NCBI GenBank assembly: GCA_003290165.1
Contig: QNQO01000821.1
Coordinates: forward strand, 1-64,000
Source of the DNA: Berberis thunbergii
Taxonomy: Eukaryota; Streptophyta; Magnoliopsida; Ranunculales; Berberidaceae
Length of the DNA: 64,000 nucleotides
Direction of reading: 5' to 3'
Position 1 is the stretch's first letter, and the number at the start of each line of letters is the position of its first letter. The translations under genes were made by a program, and so were the position numbers. This document shows, piece after piece, positions 23,019 through 33,879 of the stretch. The notes under the pieces were generated by a model, which was not told where the DNA came from, ran no database searches, and saw only the letters and a list, made by a program, of their open reading frames with translations.

Positions 23019-23293
23019 GTGAAAGTGTTATGTTGCCCTGGGCTTGGCTTTCGCGCATATATATTGCAGTATTGGAACACATCTGCTGCATTTCCAAATA
23101 GGAAATCCACGGTATAATACACGTCACATTGTTTGTAAGATTGGTGGTTCAAACACTTAGAGCCATTGCTTGATGTTTAATAGCCTTGGCTGAGTTCTCA
23201 AAAGTCATGTCTCGAGCAATGAATCTTATTGATTATTCAAATAGAGGTTGGTGAAGTAGTAATGGGTCACCTTCCCTATCTTCCCATGGATCT

Positions 23294-23978
23294 TGATGCA
23301 ATCATTTTTTTGCTCCCTGCTTTGACCTTGACCTACAAACCCGCTGACCTGCACAAGGAATGCACGTGAGCCACATACCACCATTTTGGTGGCCGATGGC
23401 CTTCTGATGCTAAAGTCAGGAATCTGAGGAAGGTGTAATGTTGTAAACAATGAATTTGTAGTGTACTTTAGCTTACCAACCCCATGTCTTATTTATAGTG
23501 TTGGAGTCCTGGTTTGACCAGGCCCTAGATGGCGTAGTTTAGGGAAGAAGATCTCCGTGAATATCCTTCTCTAATTAGGAGTTGTGCTGTAGAGGGAAGT
23601 TTCCCCGTTAGCCTTGTGCTCCTAGATATGCGGGAGATAGTTTTCTTTTCGAGAGTAGTCTATAGGTAGAAGTCTCCATATGTAATATATACTCTGAAAT
23701 TTGCTTCCTAGTTTGAAGCAAAGAGCTGATGTAATTGCCCATTTAAAGCTGATCCTCAAAATACTTGTCTTAACAGGGCTTACGGATATTGAGGATAGCT
23801 GTGAGACACGCGGGCTTAGCAGGTTGTAAAAATTCGAGTATGTCTGGCGGACTGCATTGGGCGGGCTTAGAACCGCTTGGGTCGAGTCAGTGTTGGGCTG
23901 ACGCTAGGGCCAGTTATTCCTCGAGATCATCATGACACATGTACGGTGCATAGTTTGGACCGTTTCGGTGTATCATCA
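23294..23978 (-). repeat. 3' LTR of the Tat-like element
   Basis: 685 bp, clearly homologous throughout to the copy at 31402-32079, though with many point differences and small indels. This suggests an old insertion. Confidence 0.88.
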
Positions 23979-24241
23979 GCTACTCCTTCCGAGTAGTACG
24001 TCATCACATCGGTTCACTAAGTCACTTCTTGAAAAAATATGCCGCTAATGATGATTGAGTCTGAATCATTTCTTGAGCCGCCCTTCATTAATTGAATGTG
24101 TGTCGGTTCAATGGAGAAGAGGCGAGAACCCAATCCCTATTTAGGTATTCCTTATGCGGAAACTTACTCTTCTATATTTTTTTCACACTTAAACATTTTG
24201 ATTTGTTCATCTTCTAATTGAAAGGATTGTTCATCTTCTTC

Positions 24242-26731
24242 ATGGCTCACCAAAACCATTTTGTTGGTGCGACTTTGGCCAAGGGATTTGAGCTTTTCGA
24301 AGGCAGGTTGCTTTCTGAATCGGGCCTCAGTGAAATTCGAAAGAAGTTCGGGGTCCCTGAGGACCTGCCATTATATGCTTTGAAGGATGATCAGACGCCA
24401 ATGTTTTCACCAGTGGGATTTATCTGTTTTCACCGCGAGATGCTTCAAACTAGAGTCTGCTCTCATGTTCTTGACATGATTTGGGACTTCTTGAATTTTC
24501 TTGGAATTCCTCTTGCCCAATTGGTACCCAGTGGGTACAAGATTGTTCTTCTCATTTTGATTAGAGCGAAGGAAGTTGGCGTCCCCGTGACTCCGCGGGT
24601 GATCCAGTTGCTGACTTCTCATCGGCTAAACGATCACGCCATTTGTAAGATGACGTCGCTGGCTTGCTTTGAAAATTTGTCGGATGACTTCAAGTTCTAG
24701 TAGAGGTAATATTTCTTGGCTTCTGCGGATTCGAAGTATTTTCAGTTCAAGGGTCATCCGCTCGAACGAGAGTTCAGGCCACTTCGTAAGTGCAGTTTTA
24801 TCTTTTGAATCCGTTGCGTTGATTGTATGCTAACCATTGCTCGTGTTTCTTCGCAAGGATGTTCCCCAATACTCCTCTTACCCCAAAGGAGCGAAACACT
24901 ATAAAGAAATTTCGCGACTTGCCAACGAAGAATGTGGAGGAAGTCATATGTACTACCAACTTTATTCGCAGTGGGCTGTGGGACAACTGGCATGAGGTCC
25001 CCACTATTTACTGATCATCGCGAGTTAAGTATGAAGGTGGGGCCCCTTCTAGGAAAAGAAATTCACCAGAGTTAAGGCTCCTGTTTTGTCTGACACGAAG
25101 GGGCTTTCTGAGACGCTTACCTCATTTGTAAGTTCGAAGAAGTCCCGTGTTAGGACTGAATTATCTTCCAAACGATCTGCTCCAGTAAGCGAAGTGCAAG
25201 AGCCTGATCGGCCTTCAGGGCAGATGCCGAAGTGTCCGGCTGGGAGAGGGACTACCTGCGATTAGTAGGGGTTGAAGATCCATCGAATCTTAGTATCGTG
25301 CAGGTAGAAGCTCTGAGCGAGAAACTGATGCTGGCTGGTATGGCGGCTTCAACTGGTGCTGATCCATCTGGGACCGTTCTGCTAGAGGGTCCTGATGAGG
25401 ATTTGCCTGAGGTTCTGGAGTCCAATCATTCCATTGTTGGGTTGTCCGATGTGGCCGTGGTGACACAGACCAAGTTTCTCATAGTCCGCATTGTTCCCCG
25501 TCTCGCTATAGGCCGCATCTCAGGGTGATGGAGGGTCTGTTGGACAACTCGCTTCCTTCTCTTTCTTTGGATTTCGTTAAGCCTTCTGGCAATAAATGGT
25601 CTGCTGTTGGTGACAAATGAAAGGCTGCGGAGGAGGGTCTAGGAGCAGTGGCGACTACGAAGGGTGGTGCTAGCATAATTCCTCATCTGAGAGAGCTCCA
25701 TCAGGATGCGCGGATAAGTCTGTTTGCTCTGGACGTAGTGAAGATGAACAATCAGGTCTGGCACCAGGAGGTTGATGTGCATTATGCTTCGAGGCAACAT
25801 ATAAGCAGGCGCCATAGCTGGCGGATGAGGATACGCTAGAAGGGCATACGGATAAGGGTTTAAAGTACCTTATGTTGGGAATGTCTCACTTGAGACAGGT
25901 GGTTGTCGTTGGGACGAAAGTTGAGGCGGCTTGTGAGATGGTGTATACCATGGAAAATGTCTTCTTGAACATGCAGAGGCTGTATTCTGACGTGCTTTTT
26001 GAAATTGAGCTGTTGAGGAAGCAGGCTGAAGATAGGAGGCTGGAACAGTCGGCCATTGTTGTTGAGGCTCAGAGGGTTCGTCTGGAAGCCATTTAGTCTG
26101 ATTTAGCATAGGCGGTGTCCGCGAGGGACATATTCAATCAGGAGTTGAATCTGACCCGCCATGATTTGGAGGTTGCGCAGGAAACTGCAGCTGAGGCACG
26201 TTCTGAATTGCGGTCTCTCATTGAGGAGAACGTCTTGAAAGAGGCTAATTGGGTTGTTCAGAGACATCAATTAGAGTTTGATGTGGAGTTCAGTGCTCGG
26301 GAGGCGAGGAAAGCTGAGAACCAGCTTAAATTGGAGCAACATGAGCTCAGTGCGGTAAATAGTAGTCTGACTACGAAGCAATCTCGGGTCGATGTGCTAA
26401 CAGGCAAGCTGGAGCTGTTGGAGCGTGAACTTACTGAAGCGAAGGCATGCGATGAAGAGCTTTTCCAAAACAAGGCAAGTGTGAATTCCGCTGGATTTTA
26501 CACGGTAAACTGGAGCTGTTGGTGCTAATGAAGGAGAAGCATCCGGAATGGGACCTTGATCGCTATAAAAAGATGTCATATGTAGACTTATCAGTGGTTT
26601 CTGCATCATCAAACGAAGAGGGCGATTCGGATCACGATGCTCAGATTGCAGCGCGTACAAATGCGACTCCTGCTCCTTCCTCCATTAAGCTTAGCTCTTA
26701 TATTTCTGTACCATTTCCTGATGAGGAATAA
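24242..26731 (+). pseudogene. Antisense ORF of the Tat-like element (Transposase_28-like, coiled coil), degenerate
   Basis: Plus-strand coding remains running against the retrotransposon. The first block (24242-24700, ATG at MAHQNHF) has LSEIRKKFGVPEDLPLY, VGFICFHREML, LGIPLAQLVPSGYKIVL and GVPVTPRVIQLL. This matches the general pattern of the plant putative gypsy-type transposon domain (Transposase_28). Later blocks include 24857-25012 and 25232-25528. A long heptad-like coiled-coil region with Glu-, Leu- and Arg-rich segments occupies 25872-26528, and an acidic tail at 26519-26731 ends SVPFPDEE. Stops at 24698-24703 and elsewhere, and frame changes, break it; some could be introns. The function of such antisense ORFs is unknown. 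Confidence 0.68.
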
Positions 26732-26739
26732 ACTTTGTA

Positions 26740-27300
26740 CACTTCTACCTTTTTTTGCTCTAACTGTTAATGAAAACATATTTATCTTGAGTATGTTTTA
26801 TATCCATTTTATGCTCATTTTCCCTATTGCGCGCTTTTCGTTTCACCTTGTTGTTTTACTTTGGCATAGGCTGGTTGTGTCGATAGGAAGTCGAGTGGTC
26901 TGTCTGCTGTTGAGAGTTTGACCATTTGCGTTGCGAGTGACTCGAAGTCACTGTTGCTTAGCTACATCCAATAGTGGGCATTCCGCGGATGGTTTAGAAG
27001 CGGGCTATGCTGCCCAGTTGTAGCCCATCCTTAAGGTAAGCCACTAGAGGCTTGTTTCGTCTACTTGACTGCCGGTCGCGGTTAGCTGGCATGAGTGAAC
27101 TGTGATAGTTGAGCACATGCGTTGTCTTTGAGTCATAGCGCTTGTCCCAAGTCAGGTTTTGCAAGCTCGGACTGACATTCCATGTAGCACACGTTCGCGT
27201 GTTAGCATGACGATTTGTGGGTCGGCATGAGTAGCCTTTGCTGATAATAGAATGTCAGCCCGTGTGAGCGTGAAGACATTGCTTGAATTGTGTATCTCTG
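26740..27300. other. Non-coding interior of the Tat-like element
   Basis: Lies between the antisense ORF and the tandem array. No domain is recognised on either strand. Confidence 0.5.
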
Positions 27301-28060
27301 CGACCGTTGTTTCGAAAGAAAGTGGTGGTCGCATGGCGAGCCGTCTAGAACTCCCACCTTCTGAATCGTTTATGTCCGAGTAGAATGAACTACCAGTTCG
27401 GAGAGCGAGGATTTGGCGATCATGGTCTGTTGAAGAGCGATGATCCTATGGCGAGTCGTTGACATCAGTTCGGGACTGACTAGGCTCCCACATTTCAAAC
27501 CATCTACACCCGCGTGTAGCGGGCTACAAGTTTGAGACGAGGGGATTCGACGATCATGGTCTGTTGAAGAGCAGTGGTCCCGTGGCAAGCCATCGGAATC
27601 AGTTCGAGATTGACTAAGCTCCCACCTTCCAAATCATCTACACCCGTGTGCTTTGAGCTACAAATTTGGGGTTTTCAACGACCATGGTCTGTAAAAGAAC
27701 AGTGGTCCCGTGGCAAGCCGTCAGAATCATTTCGGGACAGACTAGCCTCCCACCTTTCAAATCATCTACACCTGTGTGCATCAAGCTACAAATTTGGGGT
27801 TTTCAACGACCATGGTCCGTAGAAGAGCTGTGGTCCCATGGAAAGCTGTCGGAATCAATTCAGAACTGACTTAGGCTCCCACCTTCCAAACCATCTACAC
27901 CCGCGCAGTGGGGGCTACAAGTCTGGGGTTAGTAATTTCACGACCATAGTCTGTAGAAGAACAACGACCCCATGGCAAACTGTCGACATCAATCGGAACT
28001 AACTATGCTCCCACTTTCCAAACAATTTACACCAGCGCAATGGGGCTACAAGTCTGGGCT
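27300..28060. repeat. Tandem array, about 130-bp unit, 5-6 copies
   Basis: Units carrying CGACCATGGTCTGT..GAAGA, then GTCCCATGGCAAGC, CTCCCACCTTCCAAA, CATCTACACCCG and GGGCTACAA recur with starts near 27418, 27551, 27679, 27807 and 27941, about 128-134 bases apart. A diverged partial unit lies before 27418 and another near 28115. The array lies between the gag and antisense-ORF regions, where Tat and Ogre elements commonly carry tandem repeats. Confidence 0.85.
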
Positions 28061-28159
28061 TTGATAAGAAGTTGTCGTTGCCCGTCGTCACCAGCTAAGC
28101 TTACCTAATTGGGTTCGACGACCATGCAAAGGGGGCGATAGACCCTGACGAGTCGTTGT

Positions 28160-28252
28160 CACCAGGTGTCGGGGTGAATCGAAAGCACTTCCTAAACCAT
28201 CGACATCCGCACTAGGTGGACTAGGTGTCGGGGTGAATCGAAAGCTCGTTAG
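28160..28252. repeat. Short direct repeat beside the tandem array
   Basis: The block AGGTGTCGGGGTGAATCGAA occurs twice about 60 bases apart (near 28165 and 28224), probably a second small tandem duplication. Confidence 0.6.
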
Positions 28253-28259
28253 CCAAAGC

Positions 28260-29590
28260 TGATTAAGCTTGTCTGGCCAAGTAGGGGCTCCGCCAACTGT
28301 GGGTGTGCGAGCCTATATCCGCGAGCAAAGTGTATTGTGCCGACGAGTTATGAAGAGACAAGAGTACCTTGAATCAGTTGGTGATATGCAGGTGTGAACC
28401 GTGTGTCAGGAATGACTAGGGTTTATAATGTTCGTGTCAGGGACATGGTAGAATAGTGGGCCGAGCCCATGGGCCCGTAGAGTGAGAACTAGGATTTCTT
28501 GTATGAAATATGCTAAGTGTAAAACGTAGATCGCAAGACAGTTGAGTATTGATCACCCTTGTTGATTGGACAAGCATTAACTTATGCAGTTTCCTTGAGA
28601 ACCGCCGTCTCTTCGTTTTCCATACGGTATTCAATGCTGACAGTTAATACTGAAGCGCCCGTTTGGTGAACCACTATGTTTATATAATAGTGTTTCTTCA
28701 TCGTTGTTGGCATTATCTTCTGTAGAGTGTATCTCCTGTAATGTTCTTATTTGAAGAAAATACTTTAGATTTTCCAAAGGCTGAAGGGAAATCTTTATCG
28801 TTGGAGTCTTCGAATGTTTCGACATTTGCGCCGATGAGTCACGATGATAATCGTTGTTATGCGTGGTCATCTATTCTGGGTGAGCACCAAATTGGTTCGC
28901 TGAGATCTCATAATTTCTTCTCATGTTGCGGAGAAGAAGTACATGATCCTTCCCAAGGGATGAGTCTATTATTTATTTGCCCACGCTTCGGTGTTATCTT
29001 GTGTCGTTCTGCCCGCAGGTAGACAGTTCCTGCGGCTAGTTTATGGTTGATCGAAGTGTTGGTAGATTAGTCGTTGCTTCCGAGGGTGGTATTTCTGAGT
29101 CTCCTCGAGTATCGCACATGGGAGAAGTGTCCTCATTTGACAACATTGTGAGACTTTAACTGCTTCGTCGCTTGCGGTCATCTTTGTCTGTTCTCTTCTA
29201 CCTCTTTCGGGAGGTCGTATGTCGTTTGAAGAAGTCTGCAACTCGTTGCAAGGTCTGTATTGCCATTGTTGGGTCACCTTCTTGGGGTGATCTGGTGAAG
29301 CAACCATCTGCTATGTACTTTCATCCCTTTTTTGCACATTTGTCCTTGATATTGGGACATGTTTCTCGGAGAAGTCGCTGAGCAAACTTTACTTGGGGTA
29401 CCTTTGTTGTCGCTTCAGAGTCTTCTTATGTAGTCAGACTGTTTAAGCAAGTCTTTATTTTATGTCGCATCGGATTCAAATGCTCGTAGTATGTAATCTT
29501 TTGTATCCGCCTCAGAGCGTCTATTGTTACATCTTTCCAGTAATCAATAGAGTGTGTTTGCGTAATTCTTTTTTATTTCTCAAATGATTG
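28260..29590. other. Uncharacterised interior of the Tat-like element (expected pol position)
   Basis: In element order this follows the protease start, where reverse transcriptase, RNase H and integrase should be. I find no YVDD-type motif, no integrase zinc finger and no long frame on the minus strand. Short plus-strand frames (for example 28741-29022) are not recognisable. Confidence 0.55.
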
Positions 29591-29594
29591 CAAA

Positions 29595-31385
29595 TAACAT
29601 AAGTTTCATACCGCGGAACGCATTGTAGAACATGACATTGAACGAGCTTCCCGTATCTAACATGGCTCTTTTTACCTCCCACATTGCAATGGAAACCGAT
29701 ATGACAACGATGTCATTGTGCAGTGCTCGGACCCCTACCGGTCCTTGTCTGTAAAGGTTAAGGTGGGAATGGGGCTTTGCACCCTCGAGTAGTAAATGTG
29801 CTTGTCCTCATATGCGGGCTGTGTCCGCATCTTCAGTAGAGTCCGCTTGTGGGACCTATTTGACTGGTCCTCATCTGGTTCGACTCCATGAAAGACATAG
29901 ATTATGTCCTGAGTCTCCTTCTCGATCTCCTTATCCGACTCCCCCTGATCCCTGGATTGTTCTAGTCGCTTCTCAGAGCCTAGGAATTCCTTTAGCTTGC
30001 CCCTATGAATCCAATACTCGATCTTGTACCTTAGACTCTTGCAGTCACTGGTGTCAAGGCCACCCTTCTTGTGGCATGAGCAGCACTTGCAGTTGTCATG
30101 TTTGGAGGGGTTTCCAAGCTGCTTCGGGGATCCACTTCAGATCTTCCAATTTTCATGGAATTCAGGACATCCAATAGGCTAGAATTGAGGGGGGTCACGA
30201 ATTTGGATCCAACATAGTTGAAAGCTTTATCTGGCCTGGCCCGGCTAGGGTCTGACCTGTTATCATTGCGCTTTCGCTTATCCCTTTCTTCATCTTGACA
30301 CCTCCTTCCTGTCCTTAGGAGCGGATGGCTTTTTCTCACCTTCTATTTCCCTCTTCACAGTTCTCAACTCTTCTAAGGTGATGTACTTTTGGGCGCTCTT
30401 AAGGGGCTCCGTCATATCCAAAAGGGGTTTCAAGGTGAGGTATTCATAAAGTTTTCCCTCCTTTAGGTCCGTGGTAAAAGCCGTCACAGCTGTGTCGTCG
30501 CTGCAGCCGTCAATGAGTGTTAGCTCGTTGTTGAAGCGCATGACATACTCTCTGAGTGTCTTATTAGATCTCTGTTTCAGAGAGAGTATGTAGTGTATTC
30601 CTTTCCATAGGCGCTGACTTTCGACAAAATGCGTTAGGAACTCCTTCGCTAATGTCTTGAATGAGTCGATCGACTTTGGCGGGAGGCTGTGGAACCATGT
30701 TAGTGCTGACTTCTTCAGGGTGGTGGGGAAAGTTCTGCACATCACCGACTCGGATCCCTCTTTGAGGGCCATTACATGTTGGTAATAGCGTAGGTGGTCG
30801 AATGGGTTAGTGGTCCCGTCGTAGAAGTCAAGTTTTGGAGGTGTGAACTTTTTTGGGATAGCCTCCTTCATGATATGGTCCACGAACGGTGGAACAGATA
30901 AACAATACAACACGTCTGGGTTGTGCGCCCCTCTACGGAGGGGGTTCTGAGGGTTGAGCCTCTCTGCCCTGTGAGTCGGTTCCGCGTGAGCTGCGTTGCC
31001 TTTTCTAGTCCAATGGGAACTAGCAGGGGCTTGACTCTCCTATGCTTGCTCTCTGTTGTCTTTCAGAGATGGAGACTTGTGCTGCTCCTGATCTCCATTA
31101 GCGGGTGGAGGGTTATGTTGTATGAAAACCTCCACTTCTTTGGCGATTTGTTGTATTTGAGATGACAACGAATCTATCCCGGGGTTCATTGTTGTTGTGG
31201 CTGGCACGGGGGTGTGAGTTTGTTGCATGTGTGCCACCAGCACCGCTGAGAGCGGTGGTATAACACAAGACTGGGCGTTTGACGTGTCCCCTTTTTCTCC
31301 ATTGTTGCGTGATTTGGTGGTCACCGTCTCTTTGTATCCTGAAGAGAGATGATGCTAGTGAAAGGTTAGGAACTTTGTCGTCCAT
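29595..31385 (-). pseudogene. Tat-like gag and protease start (degenerate)
   Basis: Minus strand. The gag N-terminus lies near 31040-31385. The Retrotrans_gag core lies at 30290-30913 (PKLDFYDGTTNPFDHLRYYQ, MCRTFPTTLKKSALTWFHSL, LREYVMRFNNE, AQKYITLEEL). A shifted frame near 30030-30160 holds a Cys/His knuckle-like DNCKCCSCHKKGG..TSDC followed by IEYWIHRGKLKEFL. Near 29600-29740 the aspartic protease start appears as LHNDIVVISVSIAMWEVKRA then MLDTGSSFNVMFYNAF, with the catalytic DTG intact. Recognisable polyprotein ends there. Typical Tat gag-protease layout; frame breaks disable it. Confidence 0.78.
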
Positions 31386-31401
31386 ACGGATGGCGCCAAA
31401 C
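31386..31401 (-). other. Primer-binding region of the Tat-like element
   Basis: In element orientation the 5' LTR end ATCA is followed by GTTTGGCGCCATCCG. A TGGCGCC core directly after the 5' LTR is the usual primer-site sequence in many plant gypsy elements. Confidence 0.6.
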
Positions 31402-32079
31402 TGATGCAGTCGTTTTTTTCGCTCCCTGTTTTGACCGTGACCTACAAACCTGTTGACCTACACAAGAAATGCATGTGAGCCATGAACCACCGTTGTGGTG
31501 GTCGATGGCATGCCGATGCTAAAGTCAGATAGGGATCTGAGAAAGGTGTAATGTTGTAAACATGGAATTTGTAGAGTACCTTAGCTTACCAACTTCATGT
31601 CTTATTTATAGTGCTGGAGTCCTAGTTCGACAAGGCCATTGATGGCGTAGTTTAGGGAAGAAGATTTTCGTGGAAATCCTTCTCTAATTAGGAGTCGTGA
31701 TGTGGAGGAAAGTTTCCCTGTTAGCCTTGTGCTCTTAGATACGCAGGAGATAGTTCTTGCTCCGAGAGTAGTCTATAGGTCAAAGTCTCCATATGTGATA
31801 TATACTCTGAAATTTGCTTCCTAGTTAGAAGCAAAGAGATGTTGTAATTGCCCGTCCAAAGCTGATCCTAGAGATACTTGCCTTAGCAGGGCTTACGGGT
31901 ATTGAGGATAGCTGTGAGACATGTGCGCTTAGCAGGTTGTAAGAATCCGAGTCCGTCTGACATACTGCATTGGGCGGGCTTAAAACCGCTTGGGGCGGAT
32001 CATTGTCGGGCTGATGCTAGTGCCTGTTATTCCTTGAGATCATCATGACATGGAGTTGGGACCGTTTCGGTGTATCATC
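31402..32079 (-). repeat. 5' LTR of the Tat-like element
   Basis: 678 bp, homologous to 23294-23978. It contains the same promoter-like stretch near CTTATTTATAGTG. Confidence 0.88.
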
Positions 32080-32084
32080 AGATA

Positions 32085-32634
32085 TCATACCAAATCATTT
32101 TATGCATCTTATTGATTATGCAACTCTTCAAACCAGTTTCTCCCTATTTCCATCTCTTTTCCTCAACCCAATTTTGATTGAGTGATGGTGGAAGATGGAA
32201 AACAAGTGACATTGATTGTGGATTGAAGCGGGTGAATGAAAAATTGAAGAGAGAGGCTTGAAAGATTTGACGTTGTTGAAGTATGAAAATTTCAAGGTTG
32301 AACTGATGAGGTTGATAATAAAACATTGAAGAGTAATGGGAAATCTAGTGAGAAGGAGAAACAATTGCAAGCGAGAAAAGCTTGAAGGTCTGAGCTTCAT
32401 AACGAACAAATATGAAAATTCGATAGAAAAATGAGTTTTTCTTTATCGGTCTTTTGAGTTTTAGAAGAAATTATCGAAAATTACAAAAAAAAAATGAATT
32501 TTTTTGAAAAACACTTCGAAATAATGAAATATCGTATTTAGGCTCTTATAAATTCGGTTCCCCAAAAAAACAAAAAATCTTGTGAAATCATGATAGAAAC
32601 AACGTTGTGGTAAGTGTAGCACCCTTACAAACCA
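32085..32634. other. Intergenic, no supported gene
   Basis: Begins with ATCTTATTGATTAT (about 32107), a 14-base match to the left flank of the Tat-like element at about 23225. Otherwise AT-rich without recognisable features. Confidence 0.5.
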
Positions 32635-32920
32635 ATGTTCTATAAAAATGCTAGGCGGTAGGCAGGCAGTGAGCAGGGGACTAGCGCCCAGAGGACTAGG
32701 CGGGGCCTAGGCGATTTATTTATTTATTTATTATAATTTATAATATAAAAGATAGATATAATAGCATATAAATTACTTCTAATTCAATACCAAGATACAT
32801 ATGTAAAATGTATTAAAAAAATCTTTATTTTTTTCAAACTAAAAAATATATATATCAAAAACCCGCCTGGGCGGCTCCCAGTCACCTAGGCGGCCGCTTA
32901 GACCAATTTTTAGAAAACTG
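32635..32920. mobile_element. hAT-like MITE with GC-rich inverted ends
   Basis: The left end GTTCTATAAAAATGCTAGGC pairs with the right end, which in reverse complement reads CAGTTTTCTAAAAATTGGTC then TAAGCGG. GC-rich GGCGG blocks flank an AT-rich centre. Flanks TTACAAACCA (32625-32634) and TTATAAACCA (32921-32930) are a near-perfect 8-10 bp duplication. The CAG terminus and 8 bp-class duplication suggest hAT. No coding capacity. Confidence 0.55.
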
Positions 32921-32930
32921 TTATAAACCA

Positions 32931-33879
32931 TAAAGCATCGGGATGGTCAATATGGCCTAGGCAATTTTTAACTTAGCTTATCCGGATGGTGCAAAATGTA
33001 CAAGGTAACTTGAGGGTTGAACCAGTGTCAATAGGAAGGAGATGGCTCAAACTCATGAAAGTAGTGTTGTAGTTTTCCAAATTCGTTCATTTGAATGCAA
33101 GTAATGTACCATTCAAAAAGCAAGAAGAGTAACAGCTAACTCTTTCCATCATTCACAAGTTGGGTTACAATAGGGAGTCGTTTTTATTTTACTACTAGGA
33201 CAAATATGTAGTACTAAGTTTTGTGAAAACTCCTTTTATACCTTATAAAAAAAAAGTGATTCACAAACTTTCATACATATATATAGCAGAGCATTTTATC
33301 TTATTGATGAATGAAAGAATAAAAATAACCAGAGAAACTGAAAATTTAAAAAGAATTAGAGGAGAACAACCTTATTAAAAGACCATAAAACTTGGGAGCT
33401 TGGAGTTTGGCGTCTCCGATTGAATGAACTATTTGAAGTGGCACAAGGACGGTGCTCGCGAAGGGATAAATACTTTCCCCCTCCTGCAATGTTGTTAATT
33501 TTTTCATATTAGTTTTTTACACGCCACGACTTACTACGCCAAAAGCTCTTGCCGTTCATGTTTAACACATGTAGTAGGGAATCCTAACAGGTAGAAGACT
33601 ACTTCCATTCTCCAAAAGAAAAGAGATCAAATTCACCAAAAGCATGGAATAATAAACTAGCCACCCCACAAAAGCTAGCATAACTTCAGAGTTCAGATTA
33701 TGATGAGAGAAAAGCATAAAGAGATGAGTGCCAGCTCAAAGATAAACCTTGCTTGTAACACAATTCATACCAAAACTTCATACAATATAAGTCAAAGTTC
33801 TTCATAAAAACAACCTCTTAAGTCTTAACACATCTCTACAATTTTTTTTTTTTTTAAATTGTCATAAAATACTTCATCA
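32931..33879. other. Intergenic and PME3 upstream region
   Basis: No gene is seen. AT-rich, with a poly(T) run (33843-33855) shortly before the PME3 start. No convincing TATA box is assigned. Confidence 0.4.

Larger units (their letters stand above)
18317..23222 (-). pseudogene. PME2: pectin methylesterase exon 2 remnant, split by a copia element
   Basis: Minus-strand PME catalytic-domain remnant in two parts: 23019-23222 (upstream) and 18317-18687 (downstream). The first part begins [20 protein letters not shown], meets a stop, lacks the whole GYQDTLY segment by a deletion of roughly 25 codons, then continues with DFLFGNAA. The second part resumes at FTAQGR and carries a damaged SSRPKERISK in place of [10 protein letters not shown], followed by further stops. 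Exon 1 is absent: homology stops abruptly at 23222, and a 14-base repeat and then the large LTR element follow. It is most similar to PME1, so it is probably a tandem duplicate. It cannot encode an active enzyme. Confidence 0.9.
23294..32079 (-). mobile_element. Ty3/gypsy Tat-like LTR element lacking pol (gag plus antisense ORF), 8.8 kb
   Basis: LTRs at 23294-23978 and 31402-32079 start TGATG and end ATCATCA in both orientations. Flanks GATCT (23289-23293) and GATAT (32080-32084) are a 4/5 matching target duplication. Element orientation is minus: the 5' LTR is on the right and is followed by TTTGGCGCCATCCG at the primer-binding position. Next come gag (to about 29.8 kb), the protease start, an uncharacterised stretch, a tandem array (27.3-28.25 kb) and an antisense (plus-strand) ORF region. 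A purine-rich tract abuts the left LTR. No reverse transcriptase, RNase H or integrase is visible. A Tat-type gag, a 3' tandem array and an antisense ORF with a Transposase_28-like domain fit the Tat lineage. Gag-only elements of this type are known as TR-GAG. Confidence 0.82.

Noticed and set aside
27360..28250. CRISPR-like array
   Set aside because: The repeats are diverged, about 130 bases long and contiguous without unique spacers, inside a plant retroelement.
30923..31165. Plus-strand ORFs opposite gag in the Tat-like element
   Set aside because: They are shadows of the minus-strand gag N-terminal region.
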